Positions 8,049-17,300 of a stretch of DNA of 25,187 nt are shown here, one piece after another. The notes under the pieces are model-generated. The model was not told the origin of the DNA, ran no database searches, and worked only from the letters and a program-made list of their open reading frames with translations. The stretch is taken from the NCBI GenBank assembly GCA_002480345.1, contig DLBY01000115.1, forward strand, positions 1 through 25,187, written 5' to 3'. A program made the position numbers and the translations under genes. This DNA comes from Phycisphaerales bacterium UBA7812. Lineage in GTDB: Bacteria; Planctomycetota; Phycisphaerae; Phycisphaerales; UBA1924. Each line of letters starts with the position of its first letter. The stretch's first letter is position 1.

Positions 8049-8245
8049 AGTTGAATTCGCAGAGAGAGGACAATTCCCCAATGCCGGCAGAAAATCTCGA
8101 CGATGCCGCTGCCGGGTTCCGCCTCCGGATCCGGGTCCGGGCAGGCACGACGGGAAGACCGGGGGACCCGCGGATTGCATTGTTACGCGCTCGCGCCCAC
8201 CAATGGGCGGATCGCTGCTCATTCGATGGGCCCCGCCCCCGCGCC
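8049..8245. promoter_or_regulatory. Divergent intergenic region between the NusG-like gene and the exosortase operon
   Basis: About 197 bp separate the two divergent start codons, so promoters for both the minus-strand polysaccharide genes and the plus-strand exosortase operon are expected here. Candidate AT-richer spots are around 8046-8076 and 8172-8186, but neither gives a well-spaced -35/-10 pair by eye. Both neighbouring starts are weakly defined, so the true width may be smaller. The assignment rests on gene orientation alone. Confidence 0.4.
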
Positions 8246-9184
8246 ATGATCGAGACCGACACCCATCGCGACACGCAACACGCCGTTCGGCACCGGACGA
8301 TCGCGGGTGGTGCGCTCTTTCTCGGCGGCGGCTTGTCGACGCCGTCGCTCGCGAGGGGACTGAGCATCCCGCTGCTTTGCCTCCCACAAAGACCCGATGC
8401 GACGGTGTTCGAATGCTGGCTCGAAGCGCTCGAACTCGTGGGTGTCGAAGGAAGGGCCTGCTGGGTACTGACTGACGATCGGGGCGAATCGAAATGGCGC
8501 CACAGCGGCTGCCCGGCCTCGCTGATCCTCGATCAGGCCCAATATCGGGGGCCGGCGGGCGTTGTGCTCGATGCATCCAGCCGATTCGAGGGGGATGGCC
8601 CGCGCTTTGTGATCGAACACACGAGGATGCTCGAGCGTAGCGATCTGCTCCAAGAGGCCCTCTCGGCGCACCTCGCCGGAGAACACGCGGTCTCGATCGC
8701 GGTCAATCCTGACGGGAGTTTTTCGGGCATCCTGATCGCGAACCAGAACGCGATCGACATCATCCCCGGAATCGGGTTCATGGACATCAAGGAACAGTGG
8801 TTGCCGGCGGCGAACGCAAACGGTTTTTCGGTGCAGCGTGTCCCATTGAGCGGCTGGTCGCGGCAGATCCGCTCGCTCGACATGTATCTTGAGGCGCTCG
8901 ACGCGGCCAGTGCGTTCCGGGATCCGGATCAGTCCCGCGTCATCGGCCGGGGGGAATCGGTGCTCGATCCGTCCCCGTACGCCGGCGCGATGACCTGCGC
9001 CGGGGCGACGATTGAGCCCGGGGCGTCGGTCGCCAGGTCGGTCGTCGCGCCCGGGGGGCGCGTGGAAGCGGGCGCCGTCGTGGTGCGTTCGCTCGTCTCC
9101 CGCGGGGCTGTGGTTCCCACGAACGCGGTGGTGATCGACTCGATCGTCGATTCAGCCGATACTCAGCGGGTCGGTCGAGTCTGA
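8246..9184 (+). CDS. Degenerate sugar-nucleotidyltransferase-like protein with C-terminal left-handed beta-helix repeats
   Basis: Starting at ATG 8246 the product is 312 residues. Residues 24-50 (LFLGGGLSTPSLARG, then IPLLCLPQ) lie where NDP-sugar pyrophosphorylases have Gly-Gly-x-Gly-Thr-Arg-Leu and Pro-Lys-Pro-x-x-Pro, but the Arg and Lys that bind the nucleotide and phosphate are replaced. VNPDGSFSGILIANQ (153-167) and the GIGFMDIKEQWLPA block (175-188) match later strands of the same fold. Residues about 250-303 (GATIEPGASVARSVVAPGG, then VEAGAVVVRSLVSRGAVVP) are hexapeptide-type beta-helix turns, as in GlmU/GlgC-like C-termini. I infer a non-catalytic or altered nucleotidyltransferase relative. 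The frame is open upstream to 8036, but the first protein-like sequence begins near 8246; no good ribosome site is visible. It ends 14 nt before the exosortase. Confidence 0.7.
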   Translation: MIETDTHRDTQHAVRHRTIAGGALFLGGGLSTPSLARGLSIPLLCLPQRPDATVFECWLEALELVGVEGRACWVLTDDRGESKWRHSGCPASLILDQAQYRGPAGVVLDASSRFEGDGPRFVIEHTRMLERSDLLQEALSAHLAGEHAVSIAVNPDGSFSGILIANQNAIDIIPGIGFMDIKEQWLPAANANGFSVQRVPLSGWSRQIRSLDMYLEALDAASAFRDPDQSRVIGRGESVLDPSPYAGAMTCAGATIEPGASVARSVVAPGGRVEAGAVVVRSLVSRGAVVPTNAVVIDSIVDSADTQRVGRV

Positions 9185-9198
9185 AGAGCAGAGGTGGC

Positions 9199-10065
9199 AT
9201 GACGCGAGCACACTGGATCCGGATCGGTCTGCTTGCCCCGCTCATGGCGGTGCTGGCGATCGCTGCATCCCTGGGCGTGTGGGCGGAGATCGCGCAGCGC
9301 GCCATGAACAGCCCCGAGGATTCTCACATCCTGCTGGCGCTGCCGGTCGCGCTCTGGCTCGCGTTCCTGAGGCGATCGCGGCTTCGCCGTTGGCGCCCCG
9401 GTGCTTCGTTGCTCGGTCCCGTCATGATCGGAGCGGGCTGGGCGCTCATCGCCGGAGGCTATTACTTCGCCTTCGACGCCTTCCAGCACCTCGGCGCCCT
9501 GCTCACCGTTGGCGGCGCAGTGGTCGCGGTGCTCGGCCACCGCCTCCCGCTTCTGTTCAAGCCCAGCCTCGTCGCGTTGTTTTTCTTGTTCCCCGTACCG
9601 GGCCGGTTCCGGCAGTTCATCGCGATCCCGCTTCAGCACATCTCCGCGTTCGTCTCCGAGAATCTGCTCGCGCTGTTCGGCGTTGCGATCGAGCGCGCCG
9701 GCATCGTTCTCAAGATCAACGGGCATGATGTCGCGGTCGCCGAGGCATGCAACGGCATGCGGATGGTGAGCGCCCTGGGCCTCATCACCTTCGCGTTCGT
9801 ATTCAGCGTTCCGATGCGGACCAACATCCGCATCCTGCTCCTCCTGCTGAGCCCCGCGATCGCCCTCATCGTCAACATCATCCGCCTCATTCCCACGGCG
9901 CTCGCATACGGCTACGCGGAAATGGACACAGCGGAGCTCGTGCACGACATCGGCGGCTGGGCCGTGCTCGCCCTCGCGCTGGGTCTGCTCTGGACCTGTC
10001 TCCGGGTCCTCCAGTGGCTCGAAGTGCCCGTGGCGCCGTACCCGGTCCCGAAGGTGACGGCATGA
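9199..10065 (+). CDS. Exosortase (transpeptidase-like membrane protease of PEP-CTERM-type sorting)
   Basis: A 288-residue polytopic membrane protein with about eight hydrophobic segments and the three invariant exosortase positions: Cys184 in VAEACNGMRM, Arg229 in VNIIRLIPTALA and His249 in ELVHDIGGW. The FLFPVPGRFRQF block (129-140) and the LQHISAFVSE helix are also typical. Exosortases cleave C-terminal Pro-x-Pro/hydrophobic/Arg tails of exported proteins at the inner membrane, by analogy with sortases. The ATG at 9199 has AGAGG about 5 nt upstream. The gene overlaps the EpsI-like gene by ATGA. Likely substrates lie 9-13 kb downstream in this window (tails at about 19436-19512, 20530-20598 and 22598-22667). 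I cannot assign the exosortase subclass with certainty. Confidence 0.93.
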   Translation: MTRAHWIRIGLLAPLMAVLAIAASLGVWAEIAQRAMNSPEDSHILLALPVALWLAFLRRSRLRRWRPGASLLGPVMIGAGWALIAGGYYFAFDAFQHLGALLTVGGAVVAVLGHRLPLLFKPSLVALFFLFPVPGRFRQFIAIPLQHISAFVSENLLALFGVAIERAGIVLKINGHDVAVAEACNGMRMVSALGLITFAFVFSVPMRTNIRILLLLLSPAIALIVNIIRLIPTALAYGYAEMDTAELVHDIGGWAVLALALGLLWTCLRVLQWLEVPVAPYPVPKVTA

Positions 10066-10751
10066 ACACCATGACCAAGACCATCATCTCCGGCGGGCTG
10101 TCGGCCGTGCTGCTCGTCGCGATGATCGCGACCGACGCGACGGGCGTTGGACGCGTTCATCCCGGGACCGAGGCGTACTTCGAGCGTGTCGCGCAGACGA
10201 TCGGGGATGTGCCGCTGCAGTCGGGCGCGTGGCTCGGGCTCGATATCCCGGTCATTCCCGCGGCGCAGGAGTTGCTCCAGCCCAACAAGGTGCTGCAACG
10301 CCGCTACACCAACGCGGACACGGGCGAGTCGTTCGAGATGCTGATCGTCCACTGCGGGGATGTCCGCGACATGCTGGGGCACTTCCCTCCGGTGTGCTAC
10401 CCCGCGAACGGCTGGACGCTCGAGAACAAGGCCTCGGTTTCGGTGCCGATCGGGGGCGAGACAACCGGCGCGACTCGGTACGCGTTCTCCCGGGAGGCGG
10501 ATTTCGTGACCGATGAGATCCGGATCGTGAACCTGTTCGCGCTGCCCGCCTCGACGGGTGAGAGCTTCGTGCCCGATTACGCAAAGGTGGTCCGGGCGGG
10601 CCGGTCCCGCCAGAGCGCCCGCCTGGGCTCGGCACAGGTTCAGATCATCTTGCCCGCGTCGGCCGAGCCGGCACGCCGCGAAGAGATGGTGTCGGTTGCG
10701 ATGCGCCTTGTCGAGCCGGTGCTTCGGGATGTTGAGAGGGGGCCGATGTGA
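10062..10751 (+). CDS. Exosortase-associated EpsI-family protein
   Basis: The true start is the ATG at 10062, which overlaps the exosortase stop (ATGA); the longer open frame upstream is antisense noise. The 229-residue product has an N-terminal membrane helix (about residues 8-26) and an extracytoplasmic domain with the family hallmark HFPPVCYPANGW (107-118: His107, Cys112, Gly117-Trp118), matching the His-x-Pro-x-x-Cys-x-Pro-x-x-Gly-Trp pattern of EpsI proteins. EpsI domains occur either fused to or next to exosortases; their biochemical role is not firmly known, although a part in substrate handling or polymer production is often supposed. The stop overlaps the next gene's GTG (GTGA). Confidence 0.88.
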   Translation: MNTMTKTIISGGLSAVLLVAMIATDATGVGRVHPGTEAYFERVAQTIGDVPLQSGAWLGLDIPVIPAAQELLQPNKVLQRRYTNADTGESFEMLIVHCGDVRDMLGHFPPVCYPANGWTLENKASVSVPIGGETTGATRYAFSREADFVTDEIRIVNLFALPASTGESFVPDYAKVVRAGRSRQSARLGSAQVQIILPASAEPARREEMVSVAMRLVEPVLRDVERGPM

Positions 10752-12922
10752 GCCAGCTTCCGCCGGGCCCCGATGGGCTGTTTGAAGACGAGATCCACGA
10801 GGGTGCGCAGCCGAACCCGCTGCTGATCGTGCACCGAGCGCTGCGCGGGCGATACCTGCTCGCAGGCCTGCTGGGCCTCGCGCTGGGAATCCCGCTCGCG
10901 ATCGTGGGGTACAACCTGATCCCGCCGGAGTACACGAGCCGGGCATACCTCTCCGTGAATGTCTCCGTCCCGGGGGTGCTGTACGGTGACGAGGTGGGCG
11001 ACCTGATCCCCGCGGTCGAGGCGTTCGTTTCCCAGCAAGCCTCAGAACTCCAGACCGAGCGGGTGCTGAGCAAGGCGCTGGACGACCAACGGCTGCGCGC
11101 GGAGGGCTGGCCGAGCGGTGACGCCGGGCTCATCCGACTGCGTGGGAGCCTTTCGGTGGTCACCCCCAAACGGGCGAACCAGATCATTCTCTCGATGTCC
11201 GACCCGTCCCCGAGCGCAGCACAGACCGCCGCTCGGGCCGTGATCGAGTCGTACCTCTCGATCCGCGATGAGCGGGAGAGGCTTCAGTTCGGGGATCGGA
11301 TCAACCAGCTCGAAGCGCTGCGTCAGCAGTATGAACGCGAGCGGGACGAGAAATCGAGGCAGGCGCTCGACCGGGCGATCACCGTTGCCGGGACCGAGGA
11401 CCTTCTGCAAGCGCAGCGCGCGGAGTTGTCGAAACTCGCCGACATCGAAGACCAGATCCGGGAACTGACAACGCTCGTCAGCCTCGCGGGCGGCGACACG
11501 CCCGCAGAAGACGAGGCGAACGGCAGCGGCGAGACGGGCGAACGGTCGCCCGACGAGATCGCGTTCGAGGATATCGATGACACCAAGCTCGCCCAGCTGA
11601 TCGATGAACGAGACTTTTTGCAGCGACAGCTCGACTCGCTCTTGTTGACCGTGACGCCTCAGCACCGCCAGGCAAAGCAGTACGCGCGTCAGATCCGGGT
11701 CATGGACCTCGAGATCGAGGCTCGCCGGGACGAGGTGCTCGCGTCGATGTCCACAGCGGAGGCGACGCTGCCCACCGGCACGAGCAAGCGCGAACTCGAA
11801 GCCCGCCTCGAGGATCTGAGGCGGACGCGGAACGAAACCAAGACACAACTCGAGCGGATCGCTCGGACTCGTCTGGAGGTTGTCGCGTATCAGCAGGAAG
11901 CCGAGCAGGCGAGCTCGAGGCTCGAGGACGCCGAACGGCGGCTCGAAGCACTCCGGGTCGAACGCGAGGGACGCATCACCGGGCAGGTCCAGGTGAGCCA
12001 AGAACCCGAACGCCCGGTGCAACCCTCGACCGACCGGCGGATCCCGCTCGCGGGTGCCGGGTTCGTGGGCGGGTTCGGCTTCGGTATCGTCTCGGTCGCC
12101 GCGTACGGGTTCCTGTTCCCGCGTGTCCGTGTCGCCGACGACATCGTCGCGACGCGCGGCGATTTCTCGATGATCGGGATGATCCCCGATTTCCCGGAAC
12201 ACGAGGACAACGGGCAGGGCATGAATGTCCGCGAGGCGTTCCAGTTCCTCCGGGTGCTGCTCGATGCCCGCGCGGGCCGCGGAACGCTGATCTGCGGGAT
12301 CACCAGCCCCACAGCAGGCGACGGAAAGACCACGATCTCGCTGCGGCTGGCCCGCTCGTTCGCGGCCGCGAAGCGGCGGGTCCTGCTCGTCGACGCGGAC
12401 CTGGTCGGGCGCGGCGCGACGCGGACGCTCGGGGTCTCTCCGCGCGAAGTGGAGAGCCTGGACTTCCGCACTCTCGAACAGTCGATCGTGCGCGTGGACG
12501 ATCTCGGGCTGGACTTCATCCCCGCCTCGCGCGCCGATGATGCGTCGGAGGTCTTCTGCGGACGGATCCTGGGCGAGATGCTCGATGAGATGCGCTCCAA
12601 GTACGATGTCGTGCTCGTCGATACGGGCCCGATCCTCGGGAGCATCGAGGCCGCGGCGATGGCGCCCACCATGGACCAGATTCTGCTGGTCGTCTCGCGT
12701 GGGCTCGAGTCACGCCTTTTGAAGATGGCAACCGATCGCCTCCGAGAGTTGCATGCACGCAGCGTCGGGCTGGTCTTCAACCGCGCGACGATCGTGGACT
12801 TCAACCGGAGCTTCGCGCCGCCTTCGAGCACGAGCCGACGCTCGACCGACCGGGGGCTGACCTCCGCGAGGCTCGAGCGGGTCCGGGAGTCGATGGACGG
12901 GGATGACCCGAGGGACCGCTGA
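10748..12922 (+). CDS. Wzz-type chain-length determinant fused to a CpsD/Wzc-like ATPase (BY-kinase family)
   Basis: The GTG at 10748 overlaps the preceding stop. The 724-residue product has a first membrane helix at about 36-57, a Wzz domain, long coiled-coil stretches (about 170-240, 280-410) rich in Arg/Glu, a second helix at about 434-458 and a cytoplasmic ATPase. ATPase motifs are Walker A SPTAGDGKTTI (520-530, Lys527), Walker A' VLLVDADL (545-552) and Walker B VVLVDTGPI (621-629). Such proteins set polymer length and cycle between oligomer and monomer with Wzx/Wzy export. An acidic, low-complexity insert (about 249-278) interrupts the coiled coil. The last tyrosine is Tyr619, so the usual C-terminal tyrosine cluster that is autophosphorylated is missing; the ATPase may be regulatory without autophosphorylation, as for some Wzz-ATPase relatives. 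Confidence 0.92.
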   Translation: MSQLPPGPDGLFEDEIHEGAQPNPLLIVHRALRGRYLLAGLLGLALGIPLAIVGYNLIPPEYTSRAYLSVNVSVPGVLYGDEVGDLIPAVEAFVSQQASELQTERVLSKALDDQRLRAEGWPSGDAGLIRLRGSLSVVTPKRANQIILSMSDPSPSAAQTAARAVIESYLSIRDERERLQFGDRINQLEALRQQYERERDEKSRQALDRAITVAGTEDLLQAQRAELSKLADIEDQIRELTTLVSLAGGDTPAEDEANGSGETGERSPDEIAFEDIDDTKLAQLIDERDFLQRQLDSLLLTVTPQHRQAKQYARQIRVMDLEIEARRDEVLASMSTAEATLPTGTSKRELEARLEDLRRTRNETKTQLERIARTRLEVVAYQQEAEQASSRLEDAERRLEALRVEREGRITGQVQVSQEPERPVQPSTDRRIPLAGAGFVGGFGFGIVSVAAYGFLFPRVRVADDIVATRGDFSMIGMIPDFPEHEDNGQGMNVREAFQFLRVLLDARAGRGTLICGITSPTAGDGKTTISLRLARSFAAAKRRVLLVDADLVGRGATRTLGVSPREVESLDFRTLEQSIVRVDDLGLDFIPASRADDASEVFCGRILGEMLDEMRSKYDVVLVDTGPILGSIEAAAMAPTMDQILLVVSRGLESRLLKMATDRLRELHARSVGLVFNRATIVDFNRSFAPPSSTSRRSTDRGLTSARLERVRESMDGDDPRDR

Positions 12923-14370
12923 TGAGCGCCGCATTCGCGCATCCCGCCGGGTCGATCCTGCCCGAATCGGACGCCCCCAAGGCGGCGCCGAGGACGGTCT
13001 GGGGGATCGAACCGCTCGCGCTCCATGACCTCCTCTGGGCATCACGCTGCGTCCAGATCGTTCGCCCCGGCAGCGGGAGTGGTTCCGTCGAGCGGGGCCC
13101 CGCGTTGTACTTCCTGCTGAGGTCGGACCAGCTGATCCTCCACCCGCTCGATGAGATCCTCAAGCGGATGCACTGGGCATCGCCTCGCCTGGTCAGGCTG
13201 CGCGTGCTGACGCGGGCGGAGTCAAACTACGCCGAGCAGGTGGTCGACGACGGGAACCGCGTCCGCTTCTCGCGTGCGTACGGCCGGTCGGTCCGTCGGA
13301 ACGATCGTGCCTGGCTCACCGCCGATCCGTCGCTCGCCAAGGCATGGGCGGGCTCGGTGGGCGACCGCGAGGCGAAGGACCTGATCCGCTCACGCGTACC
13401 CAAGGACGCGGTGCTCTCGATGGAGGTCGAGGGCCTGAGCACCCACGCGACGCACGACGGGGTCCGCGAATGGACGGAACGCGCCATCAAGCAGTGGCGA
13501 CGCCCCAACGCGGTCCTTCCCGGGCTGTACGAGTATCAGCGCGGCGTGTGGGCACACGAGACCGCCCGGATCGGGCCCGAGGTCCGCGTCCACGGGAACG
13601 CCTGGATCGGTGCGGGTGTCGAATTGACAAGCCAAGAAGTTGTCGTGGGTCCCATCGTGCTCGCGGACGAGGACGGCGGACATCTCGCGGCCGAATCGAG
13701 CGGCGAACCGCCCTCGGTGGACTGGGATCTGACCCGGTCCCCCCACTGGTCACTCCCCGGGCTGACAGGCGGGAGTTCGCTCCGGCGGGCGGGCAAACGC
13801 CTCTTCGACATCGTCTTCAGCCTCCTCGTGCTCGCGGGGACGCTCCCGCTCTACCCGCTGGTGATGCTCGCGATCTGGCTCGAAGACGGCCGCCCGTTCT
13901 TCTTCGCCCATACGCGGCAGACGCTCGGGGGGCGGGATTTCCCATGCCTGAAGTTCCGGACGATGCGCAAGGACGCCGAGAAGATCAAGGCGGATCTCGT
14001 CAAGCAGAACGCCGCGGACGGGCCGCAGTTCTTCATGGAGAACGACCCCCGGGTGACCCGGGTCGGGCGCGTGCTCCGCAAGGTGCAGATCGACGAGTTG
14101 CCCCAGTTCCTCAATGTCCTCGCGGGGCACATGAGCGTGGTCGGCCCTCGCCCGAGTCCAGAAAAAGAGAACCAATTCTGCCCCGCGTGGCGCGAGGCGA
14201 GGCTGAGCGTCCGCCCCGGGGTGACAGGTTTGTGGCAGGTGAGCCGAACACGGGAGCCGCAGACCGACTTCCAGGAGTGGATCCGGTACGATCTGGAATA
14301 TGTGCAGCACCAGTCGTTCGTCGGCGATCTCCGCATCATCTACGAAACCGTGAAGCACATCGTGGCATGA
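12922..14370 (+). CDS. Polyprenyl-phosphate sugar-1-phosphate transferase (WbaP/WcaJ type) with a nucleotidyltransferase-like N-terminal extension
   Basis: Residues about 288-482 form a complete bacterial sugar transferase domain. It has a membrane re-entrant helix (RLFDIVFSLLVLAG, 293-306), KFRTMR (344-349), the catalytic-site IDELPQFLNVLAGHMS (390-405), VVGPRP (406-411) and PGVTGLWQV (432-440). These enzymes start repeat-unit synthesis by loading sugar-1-phosphate on undecaprenyl phosphate. The first about 285 residues are unusual. They lack the four-helix N-terminus common in this family and instead carry a soluble region with ALYFLLRSDQLILHPLDEIL and, at about 211-248, hexapeptide-like turns (ARIGPEVRVHGNAWIGAG). 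This resembles a degenerate nucleotidyltransferase plus left-handed helix, recalling the protein encoded at 8246-9184. Start and previous stop share one base (TGATG). Confidence 0.9.
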   Translation: MSAAFAHPAGSILPESDAPKAAPRTVWGIEPLALHDLLWASRCVQIVRPGSGSGSVERGPALYFLLRSDQLILHPLDEILKRMHWASPRLVRLRVLTRAESNYAEQVVDDGNRVRFSRAYGRSVRRNDRAWLTADPSLAKAWAGSVGDREAKDLIRSRVPKDAVLSMEVEGLSTHATHDGVREWTERAIKQWRRPNAVLPGLYEYQRGVWAHETARIGPEVRVHGNAWIGAGVELTSQEVVVGPIVLADEDGGHLAAESSGEPPSVDWDLTRSPHWSLPGLTGGSSLRRAGKRLFDIVFSLLVLAGTLPLYPLVMLAIWLEDGRPFFFAHTRQTLGGRDFPCLKFRTMRKDAEKIKADLVKQNAADGPQFFMENDPRVTRVGRVLRKVQIDELPQFLNVLAGHMSVVGPRPSPEKENQFCPAWREARLSVRPGVTGLWQVSRTREPQTDFQEWIRYDLEYVQHQSFVGDLRIIYETVKHIVA

Positions 14371-14395
14371 ATCAGCGAAGGGACGGGGCAAGAGC

Positions 14396-17300
14396 ATGAC
14401 CAAACGAGGAATGCGCCGGCTTGCGATGCTCGGTGTCGCGATCCTGATCGTCGCGGGCGCGATCACGGCGGGCTTCATTGTCAAGAACGCCCGCGCCGAG
14501 AAGCGGCTCGCCGACGCGCGCACGCAGGGCTTGACCTATTTCGCAGCGGAGGAGTACGAGCTCGCGCTCCCCCCGCTTGCGCAGGCGGTGTCGAGAATCA
14601 AGGACGACGCGGAACTCCTGCACGCGTACGCCAAGAGCCGCTCGGAAGTCCCGCTGCCCAACCGAGCACATATCACGCGTGCGATCAATGCGGCGAAGAT
14701 CGCGCTGGAGATCTCCCCGGGTCGCGAGGAAACCCAGAATCTCCTCCTGGGGCTGTACGCGAGGGCTGGCTGGCTCACGGAGTTGGTGGAACTCTCCGAC
14801 GAAGCGATCAGGACCAATCCAAACAACAGAGACGCATGGATCGATCGGATCGAGGCCCTTCGCCTCCTGGGGCGAGATGCTGAGGCTTTTCGAACCGCAG
14901 AACGATTCGTCGCGGCGCTCCCCGACGACCTCATCTCCCACACGAAGTGGGCCGAGATCGCATTCCGAAACGGGCTCGAAGACGAGGCGATCGCAGCGCA
15001 CGCGAGAGACATCACGAGCCGATTCGAGAGCAGCCCGGAGTTCTTCCAGTGGCTCTCCGTGGTCGAACGGCAGGCAGGGAATCTCCCGGCCGCGGTCAAC
15101 GCCGCACGCCGCGCCGCATCACTCCCTCCCACTTCGGCAGAACAGCTGACACGACTCGTGGACTGGCTCAACGCCCTCGATCCGCTCGTCGCACTGCCCG
15201 ACAACGCGACTGACGACGGCGCCCCGACGCTCCGAGACCTCGCGCAGACCATCTTCGACCGTGGGCTCAATGATCCTGATCTGGGGCAGGCCGTCGCCGC
15301 CCAGGCCGCGAAGCGGGCGTACTGGGCGAACAACACCAAGCAGGCGATCGAGTACGCCTCACTCATCTCGCCCGGCGAGGGCGGTCTCGAGGCATGGTGG
15401 GCCGGGCTCGTGCTGATCGGCGAACGCCCCACCGCCGGGTTCGGGCTCGAGAGCGATGAGGTCCAACCCTTCGCGATCGCGGCCCGGGAAACGGAATGGG
15501 CCCCGCTGTTCGACGCGATGGACGCGCTGCGCCGCGGGGAACCCGCCGCCGTGCTGCCCGCGCTGGACGGTTACCAGCCGGACTCATCGGATGCTCGCGC
15601 CCTCGCCTCGTACCTTCGGGGGGTCGCGCTCCAGCGGATGGGGGACTATCGCGGCGCAGCGCTCGCCCTGCGGGAGGCCGCAGAAAATCGAGGTGTCGCC
15701 CGCGATCGCGCCTGGCGCGCCCTGGGAGATGTCTATACCTTCCTCGGCCGCTTCGAGGACGCCGAGCAGGCCTACAGCGCGATGTCCGACCGCACGAGCA
15801 GCAGGCTCGCGGACTACGACAATGTTCTCAGCGGCGCCACTCGCTCGGGCGATGTCCTCCTCATCCGACAGATTCTCGGCATCCTCGAGAACGAGCCCGA
15901 GGACGCGAAGAACACCCCGAGTGTGATGGTCCGGCTCGCCCGCGCCCGCCTGCTCGTGGGCGATATCGAGGGTGGGACGGCGCTCGCCGAACAGGTGGTG
16001 GGCAGGACGCCCCCGCCCGACCCGCTCGGCGTTGTGTACCTCGTCAAGGCCTTGGATACCTACGCGCCCGATGTGGGCCAGGAATTGCTCGCCGGGCTGA
16101 CCGAGCAGACCGACACCATCGAACTGCTCGCCTCGCGCGCCGCGATTCTGGCACGGAGCGGGAAACTCGACGAGGGACGGGCCCTGCTCGAGGCGGAGAT
16201 CGCGTCTCGCGAGCCCGCCGCCGCGCTCCCGTATCGGCGCGCCCTGCTCCGTGTGATCGACGACGCCGCGCCGGAGCAGTCACTCGAGGAGGCCCGCCGA
16301 CTCTCGGACGACTACCCCGAGGCCCCCGCAGCCCAGCTCTCGGCGCTGCAGTCCCGGGGGATCTGGAACGATCTTGCGGCGGCGCGGACCGCGGTGACCC
16401 GCCTGCGCGAGGCGATCGGAGAGGGGTCTCCCGCGTGGAGGACCTACCACGCGCGCGCCGTGCTCGCGGGGGACCCGACCGACGAGCAGATCAACGAACT
16501 GATCATCGACGACCTCGCGACGGTGCTTCGCGAATCTCCCGACGATTTCGATGCCCTCGTGCTGACCGCGCGTGCGTTCCGGATGATCGCCGATCGACGA
16601 CGCGAGGCCGGGGACGCCGCGGATGCCGCCGAGGTGGTCAACCGTGCGGCGACCTACTACCGCCGCGCCACAGGCTCGGGCGTTCGCGCCGTCGCTTTCC
16701 CGCCGCTGATCGAGATGCTTCGCGAGTACGGCCGCCCCCAGGACGCCAGCCGCGAGATGGACCGATTTGTCGCGATCATCGACCTCGACGATGAGACGCG
16801 TCTCCGGCGCCGCAATCTTCTGCTCCAGACCGGCCGGTGGTCGGACGCGGCAAACGATCAGTGGGAACTCGCGGGGTTCGAAACGCCGCGCTCGGTGCTC
16901 GATCTCGCCGTCATGTTGACGCGTGCGGGACGGTACACCGAGACCGCTGAGGTCCTGGAAATGTACCTCGACCATCAGGACTGGCCCGCATCGGATCTGG
17001 AAGCGTGCGCGGACCTGTTCGCGGACGCGGGGTACACCGATCGCGCCATCGAGATCTATGAGTCGATCGACGAAGCGGAGATCGGCAAATCGCACGAGCA
17101 GATGATCGTGAACACGCTGAGCCGCGTCGGTGAGCCCCGCCGGGCGTTGGAGTACCAGTTGCCCAAGGCGCGGCGCTCGGGCTCCGTCGGGGACTGGATG
17201 ACCGCGATCCGACTCGCGGGTTCGCTCGGGGAAGCGGAGGCCGGGCCCGTCATCGACGAGGCCCTTTCAGCGCTACCCGACGCGCCGGAAATCAGGGCAT

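Noticed and set aside
9747..10061. Longer start for the EpsI-like gene
   Set aside because: The extra 105 residues are His/Arg/Pro-rich out-of-frame translation of the exosortase gene; the ATG at 10062 is coupled to the exosortase stop.
14367..14399. Ten-codon ATGA-coupled mini-frame between the sugar transferase and TPR genes
   Set aside because: Too short and featureless to call; it may at most aid translational coupling.
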